Position numbers and translations under genes: made by a program. A model generated the notes under the pieces. The model saw only the letters and a program-made list of their open reading frames with translations, did not search any database and was not told where the DNA came from. DNA of 26,197 nt from JABHCC01 sp034658635 (lineage in GTDB: Bacteria > Bacteroidota > Bacteroidia > Bacteroidales > UBA12481). Location: assembly GCA_034658635.1 (NCBI GenBank), contig JAYEFL010000349.1:1-26197 (forward strand), in the 5' to 3' direction. Below are positions 1 through 6,702 of this stretch, one piece after another. Each line of letters starts with the position of its first letter. Positions within the stretch are counted from its first letter, which is position 1.

Positions 1-200
1 GCAAATTCAAGCTCCCTATAATCCAGCCCTTTGATCTCTTTGTATATGGCAGCACGAACAATCTGCTCAACAGTGGGAGTATCTTTACGTCCAAAAGTGC
101 TTTCACTTTCATATTTAGTAATGTCGGTTTCAGCAAACTGATTAATTCAGGCTTTGATTCTAAAACAGTATCAATTAAGCCAAACTCATCTATGATTTCC
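1..200 (-). pseudogene. Insertion-sequence transposase N-terminal fragment, frameshifted and cut by the window edge
   Basis: Read on the minus strand, one frame gives DEFGLIDTVLESKPELI. About 145 bases from the window edge the match moves to the -1 frame and continues as FAETDITKYESESTFGRKD, then TPTVEQIVRAAIYKEIKG and LDYRELEF, up to the edge. The FGRKDTPTVEQ..RA..YKE.KGLDYRELE block resembles the N-terminus of DDE transposases common in Bacteroidota (ISNCY/IS5-like group; family assignment from memory). Neither frame alone carries the whole match, so a one-base indel near 140-150 has broken the gene. The segment before DEFG merges without a stop into the sigma-factor-like frame upstream, so the true transposase start is lost or the boundary is chimeric. 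No terminal inverted repeat was identified. The rest of the element would lie to the left of the window. Confidence 0.55.
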
Positions 201-762
201 TTAAAGGTTTTTTGTGAAATATAGTATTCAGACAGTATTTGAGCATCTGATGGTGACATCTCTGAAATAATGTCCTTTAATTGATAAATGACTTCTTTTT
301 CCTCATTTTCTGTCATGTAATAGCTATTTACCCTGAACAAATTGTTGAATTTTATTTTCACATACAGCATCCAGTCTTTTTGCTTTTGTCGCACGAGGCG
401 ACGAATAGTATTATCAGAAAATCCAATCAATATCGGCAGAATTGGATCATTATTCGGGAATTTGTCTTTCTTTGGCCAGAATTCAGCAATTGTATCCTGA
501 TAAACATCTTCCTTGTTCTCTTTAGTAAAAAGCATATTTGCTTTTAAGTCCCTGCTAATGTGATATTAGAGGGGGGGGGGAGACCAAGCTAAGAGCTTCT
601 GATTCTCTTCTCCTGATCTGTCCTACAGTTATTTTATAAATGTGATTCTCTGGGTGCTTCATCTTTAGATTTCACCATCGCCTCCTCCTCTTATGTGAAT
701 TTGTTCTTCAATCGTCAGGGTTCTGATCTTCCTTTTTTTTCAGAATCAATTGTGCTTTTCAT
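190..762 (-). pseudogene. Decayed ECF-type RNA polymerase sigma factor gene
   Basis: An open frame from the ATG at 535 reads MLFTKENKEDVYQDTIAEFW, then NNDPILPILIGFSDNTIRR and later EKEVIYQLKDIISEMSPSD AQILSEYY. NKEDVYQDTIAEFW resembles sigma-70 region 2 (ED.xQDxxxxxW), and the later helix fits the start of region 4. Upstream, matching sequence lies in other frames: ISRDLKANM directly before the ATG, then across a ten-C run (minus strand) IYKITVGQIRRRESEALSLV, then MVKSKDEAPRESH starting at 678 behind a purine-rich GAGGAGGAGG. A still earlier ATG at 762 gives MKSTIDSEKKGRSEP. At least two frame changes, one at the C10 run, separate these pieces, so the gene cannot be translated whole as written. 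Its 3' end is replaced by transposase sequence. It is either dead, phase-variable or affected by homopolymer sequencing errors. Confidence 0.5.
571..580. repeat. Ten-base poly-G tract
   Basis: Ten consecutive G on the plus strand (C on the minus strand). The tract falls between two frame-shifted pieces of the sigma-factor-like sequence. A change in its length would alter which pieces are in frame, which fits either slipped-strand phase variation or an assembly error. Confidence 0.85.
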
Positions 763-944
763 GATGTATTATTTTTAGTTAAACAAAAAGCTATCACTGA
801 TATACCGCAGTAAGGAGCAAAACCTTAATGTATTTTTGCATTTTTTTGTAAACCAATTTATGTGTCAGTTATGGTAGAAGGTTAATGATCAGAATCTAAC
901 ACAAGTTCATTTTCGGAATGCAACCAAGCTTCATACCATTTCAT

Positions 945-1000
945 AGATAAAATATTATCTTTATGGATAATGATATTTAATTTAGGACAATATATTATCT
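945..1000. promoter_or_regulatory. Candidate HipB operator region upstream of hipBA
   Basis: AGATAA at 945-950 and TTATCT at 955-960 form a perfect 6-bp inverted repeat with a 4-base spacer. The half-site with its flank, ATATTATCT (952-960), recurs at 992-1000, ending three bases before the hipB ATG, and GGATAA lies at 965-970 between them. HipB antitoxins are known to bind palindromes in their own promoter and repress the operon. Assigning these repeats to HipB is inference from position and symmetry. Confidence 0.4.
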
Positions 1001-1003
1001 GCC

Positions 1004-1282
1004 ATGGGGAAGTATAGCATAAATAAACTGCCATCTGATATTCTTAAATCGACTGCGCAGAAAGTTGCAGCATTAAGAAAAGGTTTAAAATGGACCCAGC
1101 AGGATCTGGCAGAAAAATCAGATGTATCTTATGGAAGCATAAAGAGGTTTGAACGATTTGGTAAAATATCGTTTGAATCACTCCTTAAGATTGCAGAAGT
1201 CTTAAACCGACTCGAGGAATTTGAAAGCCTTCTTCTTCCTAAAGACGATGAACGACTTAAAGATCTATTCAAACTCTTATAA
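1004..1282 (+). CDS. hipB: HipB-like antitoxin, XRE-family DNA-binding protein
   Basis: A 92-residue protein dominated by one HTH_3/Cro-CI domain (about residues 15-70). AALRKGLKWTQQDLAEKSDV gives helices 1-2, the following GSIKRFERFGKISFESLLK gives the recognition helix and helix 4, and IAEVLNRLEEFESLL follows. Its role, from the family, is to neutralise the HipA kinase and repress the shared promoter. The last base of the stop codon is the first base of the hipA ATG (TAATG), so the two genes are translationally coupled in the antitoxin-then-toxin order usual for hipBA. The ATG at 1004 is the only reasonable start; no Shine-Dalgarno is visible, as expected in Bacteroidota. The last 20 residues are charged and may form the flexible tail common in HipB proteins. 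The closest alternative is a generic XRE regulator, but the coupled partner argues for HipB. Confidence 0.88.
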   Translation: MGKYSINKLPSDILKSTAQKVAALRKGLKWTQQDLAEKSDVSYGSIKRFERFGKISFESLLKIAEVLNRLEEFESLLLPKDDERLKDLFKLL

Positions 1283-2547
1283 TGAACATGGCTAAATTGA
1301 CTCATCAAGCACCCAAAGGAAGCAAACGAATAAACGTCTTTCTGAAATTTTCCGGAGATGAGATTCCTGTAGGCAAGCTAATACTAGACAACAGGTTGGT
1401 ACATTTCAAATACGATGATGATTTCATAAATCGCGGAATGAATCTGTCTCCTTTTAGGCTGAAATTCAATACTGAAATCCAGGTTGCTAACCCTGATCCT
1501 TTTCACGGATTGTTCGGATTATTTGATGATTCGCTTCCCGATGCTTGGGGTATGCTCTTGTTGAACCGTGCATTAGCAGAGAAAAGTCTTTCATTAAATG
1601 ATATTAACATTCTGGATCAACTCGCTTACATAGGCGAATCGGGTAAAGGTGCTCTTGTTTACCGCCCTGCTATCACAGAAGGTGATAGATATAGATATAG
1701 TGATAATATCAATCTTGATCGGCTAAAAACCGCAATGGACGAAGTATATTTAGGTACTAGCACTGAAGTCATTGAGGAACTGATGTTTTTGGGTGGATCT
1801 TCAGGTGGAGCACGACCAAAGGCAAATGTGGGATATAACCCTGAAACAAATGAAATAATTCATGGGTATCATAATCTTCCGGAAGGTTTTAGTCACTGGA
1901 TAATTAAATTTCCAAGTTCAGAGGATCCACAGGATATCGCAAATATTGAATATGCTTATCATAAGATGGCATTGGTTGCCAAAATTACAATGAGCGAGTG
2001 CAAATTGCTTCAAAGCACTAAAGGCATGCAAATCTTTGCTGCCAAACGCTTTGATAGAATTGGTAATGACCGGATACACATGCATTCTATGGCGGGTCTT
2101 ACCCATGATAACTTCCGCTTAAGCCATATCGATTATGGACATATTATTGATGTCGCCTACCAAATGGAACAATCGGCTTCAGCACGGAAGAATGTGTTAC
2201 GTCTAGCTGCTTTTAATATATATAGTCACAACAGGGATGATCATTCAAAAAACTTTTCATGGTTAATGAATGAATCTGGACAATGGACATGTGCTCCTGC
2301 ATACGATTTAACATACTCATCAACCCAGATAGATGAACACAGTACACGAGTTAGTGGTGAAGGTGCAAATCCGGGCAGAAAGCATATAGTTGAATTAGCT
2401 AATGAATTTAGTATCAGTAAGCCTGAAGAGATAATTGATCAAGTTCAAGAGTCAATAGCCCAATGGCCAGATATTGCTAGAGAGTGTGGGGTAAGTAAGG
2501 TTTCAATTAAAAGAATTCACTCCAAGTTTTTGCAACTAAGAGATTAG
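1282..2547 (+). CDS. hipA: HipA-like serine/threonine kinase toxin of a type II toxin-antitoxin system
   Basis: 421 residues, close to the length of E. coli HipA (440). The N-terminal subdomain contains the couple_hipA pattern GLFGLFDDSLPDAWGMLL at about 77-94. The kinase part follows with the glycine-rich GGSSGGARPKA (171-181), HWIIKFPS (205-212), FAAKRFDR (252-259), the catalytic-loop equivalent HNRDDHSKNFS (316-326, candidate Asp319/Asp320 and Asn324), and the metal-binding APAYDLT (338-344, Asp342). All core kinase residues appear present, so the toxin looks active. In E. coli the target is glutamyl-tRNA synthetase; the substrate here cannot be read from sequence. Translation probably starts at 1282, overlapping the hipB stop, though Met3 (1288) is also possible. 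No hipS-like third gene is present. The operon sits between decayed genes, which fits a mobile or defence-island origin. Confidence 0.9.
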   Translation: MNMAKLTHQAPKGSKRINVFLKFSGDEIPVGKLILDNRLVHFKYDDDFINRGMNLSPFRLKFNTEIQVANPDPFHGLFGLFDDSLPDAWGMLLLNRALAEKSLSLNDINILDQLAYIGESGKGALVYRPAITEGDRYRYSDNINLDRLKTAMDEVYLGTSTEVIEELMFLGGSSGGARPKANVGYNPETNEIIHGYHNLPEGFSHWIIKFPSSEDPQDIANIEYAYHKMALVAKITMSECKLLQSTKGMQIFAAKRFDRIGNDRIHMHSMAGLTHDNFRLSHIDYGHIIDVAYQMEQSASARKNVLRLAAFNIYSHNRDDHSKNFSWLMNESGQWTCAPAYDLTYSSTQIDEHSTRVSGEGANPGRKHIVELANEFSISKPEEIIDQVQESIAQWPDIARECGVSKVSIKRIHSKFLQLRD

Positions 2548-2639
2548 GGATACTTTCTGGCAACAACATCTTTTCAACATGTGATAAACTCAATCTCTTG
2601 ATTATATTTAATCCTTGATTACTTCTAAGTACTTTAATT

Positions 2640-3158
2640 ATGAGAACGATCCTTGTTGTCACTCTTGCCTGCTTATCACTTTTTGTGCAGGCTCAGGAAG
2701 ACATAGTTTCTGAGGTTTTATCAAAATTGGAATATAGAAATGTCGGACCTACTCGTGGTGGACGCGTTACTACAGTCGCTGGAATTGAGACTGCTCCCTC
2801 GACGTTTTTTATGGGTGCTTCAGGGGGTGGGGTTTGGAAAACGACCAACTCTGGACGATCATGGAAGAATGTATCTGATGGCTATTTTGCTACCGGCTCA
2901 ATAGGAGCAATCAGTGTATCCAAAAGTAATCCTGATATAGTGTATGTGGGAACCGGATCTGATGGGATTCGTTCAAATGTAATCATCGGAAAAGGAATGT
3001 ATAAGTCTGCGGATGAAGGAGATAGCTGGGAGTTTGTGGGCTTGGAAAAGGCTGGGCAGATTGGTGCTGTTGAGATTCATCCTGCTCATCCGGAGATATG
3101 TTTTGTGGCGGCAATCGGAAATCCCTTCGGAGAAGATCCGGAGAGAGGAGTTTTTTAA
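2640..3158 (+). pseudogene. 5' fragment of an exported VPS10/BNR-like beta-propeller protein
   Basis: 172 residues: a signal peptide (MRTILVVTLACLSLFVQA, then QEDI), the family opening LSKLEYRNVGPTRGGRVTTV and two Asp-box-like blades (TNSGRSWKNV, SADEGDSWEFV). Full-length Bacteroidota relatives (often labelled VPS10 domain-containing or glycosyl hydrolase BNR-repeat proteins) are about 1000 residues. This frame stops after GNPFGEDPERGVF, where relatives continue into the next blade. Neither other frame downstream restores the match, so a deletion or rearrangement rather than a simple frameshift is likely. A second, differently truncated relative lies at 21392-22714. The protein may still be translated and exported but would form only part of a propeller. 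Function is unknown even for the full family. Confidence 0.7.
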
Positions 3159-3444
3159 TGAGGTTTCAATAAAAGTATTCAAAAATAACACCTAATGTTC
3201 AGTGTAACGCCTGAAAGGACAAAAAGGTCAGAATTGTTTAGTTATTTTTTTGGGTTTTCCTTAGTGTCCCAAATTCCAAATTAAGTGAGCCATCGAAATT
3301 TGTTATCCCCGATCTGCATTTTATTGGAATTTAGATGTTAAGTTGTAGATTTACTTAGACCCAGAGTAATAAATCTGCAATTAATGTGAGCATTCAATAG
3401 GTCTCTGATTGAAGTTAAGAAAACCATATTAAAAATAACTGAAG
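3159..3444. other. Intergenic stretch after the truncated propeller gene; no gene seen
   Basis: 286 bases with no convincing reading frame. AAGTGAGCCATCG at about 3283-3295 recalls the AAGTGAGCCA motif near the ends of some IS21-family elements, which would suit the abrupt loss of the propeller gene's 3' part. One copy is weak evidence. The AT-rich end just before 3445 presumably holds the promoter of the peptidase gene. Confidence 0.3.
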
Positions 3445-6303
3445 ATGAAACATTTTAGAATTCAATTATTTTCTGCTTGTGCGCTTGTATTATTAGCGGT
3501 GGGAGCTCATAATCTTCAGGCACAAACAAAGAAAAAAGTACTGACTATTGAAGATGTGGAATTGTGGAGGAGCAGCTCAGTTACCTTGTCTGATGATGGG
3601 ATGTGGTATACTGTTCTCTACTCTTTAAACGAGAAGCCTGATTTGAAAAATGATTCAATCAGGCAAAAAAGGGATTCTTTGGATATCGATCTTTACGGCG
3701 AAGAGGCCAGAACGAATGTTCTTTATATCTGTCATTCAGAAGCGGGAGTGAAATATCAAATTCAGGATGGTAGCAATCCGATGTTTTCAACAAATTCTGA
3801 TTGGATTGCTTATCGTATTAAACCTGAATCAGAAGAGAAGGACGAGAAAAAGAATGAAACGATCATTGAGTTGAAAAATCTCAGCACTGGAATAGATAAA
3901 CAGTACAAATCAAATGCTACTTATCAGTTTCCAGACGATAAAAATTACTTTATTACCAGCGATAAAAATAGTCTCCTGATTTATGATCTGGATAATAAAA
4001 GGGAACACTATATTGGCAATATCGGTGAGTTTCTAATTGATAAGAAATCGGAGTACATAGCCTATACAATTGCATCAGATGATAAACGAGGGAACGGCAT
4101 TTATCTGTATAATCCGAAGAAAATGACTACCAAGGCGGTGCAAACAGGAAACTATATTTATTCAAACCTGTCTTGGAATGATGCTAAAAATAAACTGGCC
4201 GCATTTAAGTATACTCAGGTTAAGGAGAAGGTCGATTTTGAAAACATGTGTATCAATATTATTTCAGACATAGATTCTGATTATCCTGAATCCGTAGAGT
4301 ATAAGGTGAAAGATATAGATGGAATGCCAGAGGGAATGGGCCCCGCTGTTAAATTAGCTTCATATTCTGGTAAAATTATTTGGAGCAAAGATGATGAGCG
4401 TTTTTTCATCAAGATTAAGGAGTATGATTCCAAAAAAGAGAAGGAAGCAAAAGATGCTAAGGCGAGTGAAGAAGAAGCAACGGTTAATGTTTGGCATTGG
4501 AAAGACAAAAAACTACTGTCGCAGAGAATGCTGGAAGCTGAGAGAAATAAGAATAAAGTTTATGATGCCATATTCTTCGCACAGTCAAATAGCATTATTC
4601 AGCTGACTAGCAAGGAGATGCAACAAATGAGTATGAGTCGGGGAACTGATAAATGGGCCATCGGGACAGATAATCGCGCGTATATTTCAGACTGGGATGT
4701 TCGGAAGAACGATTTGTATACGATCAACTTATTGACAGGTAAGAAAAACCTTATTGCAAAGGAAAGTAGTAGCAGGGTGCAGATATCTCCCGATGGTGAA
4801 AGTATGATACTGTGGGAGAATGGGCAATACTGGTATTATGGCTTTGAGAGTCATGAAAAGTATTGCATTTCATGTGAAATGGATATCTCTTTTGTCAATA
4901 AGGAAGATGACCATTGGGGTTCTGAACGGGGTTATGGTTTTGTGGGCTGGGTAAAAGATCAAAAGGCTGTGATCGTTAACCACAAACTTGATGTATACTT
5001 GTTGCCTCTTGATAAAGGTTCAGAGGGTAGAAACCTGACAGAATCTATTACATCAAAGGATTCTATCCGTTTCCGTTTTGATATAATTAGCTTTTTGCGA
5101 GAACCAGAGATAGAAGACAGATATATTGATCTTTCTGCCCCGATTATTTTGTCTGCGTTTAATATTAAAACGAAATATGCCGGTTATTACCAGTTGGAAA
5201 AAGAGGAAATAAAGAAACTTATTTACATGCCGGCTTCATTTTCTGCTTCTCGAGGAATGGGTAGATTGATAAAAGCTGAGAAATCAGATGCTATTATATA
5301 CAGGTTAGGCAACTATAAGAATTATCCGGAAGCTTATCTGAGTAATACAGATTTTTCAGGATCTAAGAAAATTACCAAAACAAACCCTCAGCAAAAGGAA
5401 TTTAAATGGGGGAAGCGCATATTGATAGATTATACGAATGATGATGGAGTGGATTTGCAGGGGATTTTAAGCATTCCGGTTGATTATTCGAAGAAACAGA
5501 AGTTACCTATGATTGTCTATTCGTACGAAAAGATGTCGCAGAATATGTACAGTTATGCATCTCCTCGTATTTCAGGTTCCGGCCTTTGTGAAATGATGTA
5601 TGTATCTGATGGGTATCTTTTTCTCCAGCCTGATATACATTTTAATGTTGGAACACCTCATTCTGATATGCATGAATGTATAGATGCTGCGATTGAGAAA
5701 GTAATTGAACTGGGTTATGCTGATGAAAATTGTATTGGATATGAGGGATTTAGTTATGGCGGACACAGTGGAATGTTTATGTCAACACAGGACAACCGCT
5801 TTGCTGCAATTGCTGCTGGGGCCGGAGTTAGTAACCTGGTTCAGGGATTCAACATTGATATTGTGAGAGATGGTAGTAATGAGCAGGATTACTATATGAC
5901 CGGACAGGGAAGACTTGGTACTGATCCTGTAAGTGATACGGAAATGTTCATATCAGAATCGGCCGTTTTCAATGCACAGAATATGAATACCCCTCTCTTG
6001 CTGTTTCACGGCACTGAAGATAATGTAGTACAATGGGAGCATTCTTTCGGATTGTATAGCATTCTACGTTACCTCAAAAAACCGGTTGTCTTTCTTTCTT
6101 ATCGGGGAGAGGGACATGGTTTAAGGAAAAGAAGTAACAGACTGGATATTCAAAATAAGCTGAAAGAGTATTTCGATCACTATCTGAAAGGCAAAGAGGC
6201 CGGGGAGTGGATAACTGAAGGCTTGCCTTACTCTCTGAAGGAGAAATCTGACAAAAAGAAGACCAAAGGAAAAGACAGAACTGTTTTACCAATTTGGAAA
6301 TAA
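3445..6303 (+). CDS. Exported S9-family prolyl oligopeptidase-like serine peptidase
   Basis: 952 residues. A signal peptide (MKHFRIQLFSACALVLLAVG, cleavage likely after NLQA) is followed by a long N-terminal region of beta-propeller character (WD/PD40-like strands such as RVQISPDGESMILW) and a C-terminal alpha/beta-hydrolase domain from about residue 660. The catalytic triad is readable: Ser770 in YEGFSYGGHSG, Asp859 in FHGTEDNVV and His891 in RGEGHGL, in S9 order and spacing. It probably cleaves peptides in the periplasm or at the surface. Compared with most S9 proteins (about 700-800 residues) it is long, with charged insertions (KEKEAKDAKASEEEA, around 333-347) and a lysine-rich tail (KEKSDKKKTKGKDR) before VLPIWK. 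There is no T9SS tail. Neighbours on both sides are gene fragments, so no operon partner is evident. Confidence 0.85.
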   Translation: MKHFRIQLFSACALVLLAVGAHNLQAQTKKKVLTIEDVELWRSSSVTLSDDGMWYTVLYSLNEKPDLKNDSIRQKRDSLDIDLYGEEARTNVLYICHSEAGVKYQIQDGSNPMFSTNSDWIAYRIKPESEEKDEKKNETIIELKNLSTGIDKQYKSNATYQFPDDKNYFITSDKNSLLIYDLDNKREHYIGNIGEFLIDKKSEYIAYTIASDDKRGNGIYLYNPKKMTTKAVQTGNYIYSNLSWNDAKNKLAAFKYTQVKEKVDFENMCINIISDIDSDYPESVEYKVKDIDGMPEGMGPAVKLASYSGKIIWSKDDERFFIKIKEYDSKKEKEAKDAKASEEEATVNVWHWKDKKLLSQRMLEAERNKNKVYDAIFFAQSNSIIQLTSKEMQQMSMSRGTDKWAIGTDNRAYISDWDVRKNDLYTINLLTGKKNLIAKESSSRVQISPDGESMILWENGQYWYYGFESHEKYCISCEMDISFVNKEDDHWGSERGYGFVGWVKDQKAVIVNHKLDVYLLPLDKGSEGRNLTESITSKDSIRFRFDIISFLREPEIEDRYIDLSAPIILSAFNIKTKYAGYYQLEKEEIKKLIYMPASFSASRGMGRLIKAEKSDAIIYRLGNYKNYPEAYLSNTDFSGSKKITKTNPQQKEFKWGKRILIDYTNDDGVDLQGILSIPVDYSKKQKLPMIVYSYEKMSQNMYSYASPRISGSGLCEMMYVSDGYLFLQPDIHFNVGTPHSDMHECIDAAIEKVIELGYADENCIGYEGFSYGGHSGMFMSTQDNRFAAIAAGAGVSNLVQGFNIDIVRDGSNEQDYYMTGQGRLGTDPVSDTEMFISESAVFNAQNMNTPLLLFHGTEDNVVQWEHSFGLYSILRYLKKPVVFLSYRGEGHGLRKRSNRLDIQNKLKEYFDHYLKGKEAGEWITEGLPYSLKEKSDKKKTKGKDRTVLPIWK

Positions 6304-6317
6304 CTTGATTTCATTAA

Positions 6318-6470
6318 ATATGCGTAGAAAAATTTGTGGGAATAGCCCATGTAGATAGAAACGTTGAAGGTGTTGTAGAAATGATGCTTGACGCAACACA
6401 AAAATATGATAAGCCTCTTAATCAAGAAAGGATTTTTGGATGGCATGCAGCGTTATTTCCGACAGGTTAG
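6318..6470 (+). pseudogene. Fic-family protein fragment
   Basis: One frame between two stops reads EKFVGIAHVDRNVEGVV, then EMMLDATQKYDKPLNQ and ERIFGWHAALFPTG, and ends in TAG. This matches the segment of Fic (DUF4172-type) proteins that normally runs ...ADRNVEGVVEMMLDATQ..., then RLFGWHAALFPTG. The catalytic HPFxxGNGR motif should follow more than 60 residues later and is absent. There is no usable start codon. The fragment begins 14 bases after the peptidase stop and ends where unrelated sequence starts. It is a dead internal piece of an AMP-transferase gene. Confidence 0.7.
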
Positions 6471-6702
6471 GGGTGATACCTTTATTCACTTTGATCAGGA
6501 AACTGACACATCATATATCTACACTGATTATGATATTATTAAGCGCTTCGAAATCGGTAGTATTATAAAAATTGGATGCCAGGGAATCATGTTGGAAAGG
6601 CTTGTCGTAGATTTATTTGTAGGATTAGGAGTGAAGTATTATCACGCACAATACGAATATGAAGTTCCAGATTTCAGCTTAAATCTCAACCAATGTTTTT
6701 AG
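6388..6702 (+). pseudogene. Chimeric short reading frame ending in a possible outer-membrane beta-barrel C-terminus
   Basis: The 104-codon frame starts out of frame inside the Fic remnant, so its first 28 or so residues are probably not genuine. From about 6465 it reads RGDTFIHFDQETDTSYIYTD, then SIIKIGCQGIMLERLVVDLF and VGLGVKYYHAQYEYE. The KIGxQ..L.ERLVVDLFVGLGVKYY pattern, with alternating hydrophobic residues and aromatics, recalls the last strands of small Bacteroidota outer-membrane proteins (DUF3575-like). I infer a 3' remnant of such a gene whose 5' part is lost and whose break point touches the Fic fragment. Its end overlaps the last 24 bases of the convergent SNF2 gene. It could be an expressed orphan, but upstream signals are lacking. 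Confidence 0.35.

Noticed and set aside
281..547. 88-codon plus-strand frame
   Set aside because: It is antisense to the sigma-factor-like minus-strand sequence and its protein is low-complexity and Phe/Ile-rich with no signal of its own.
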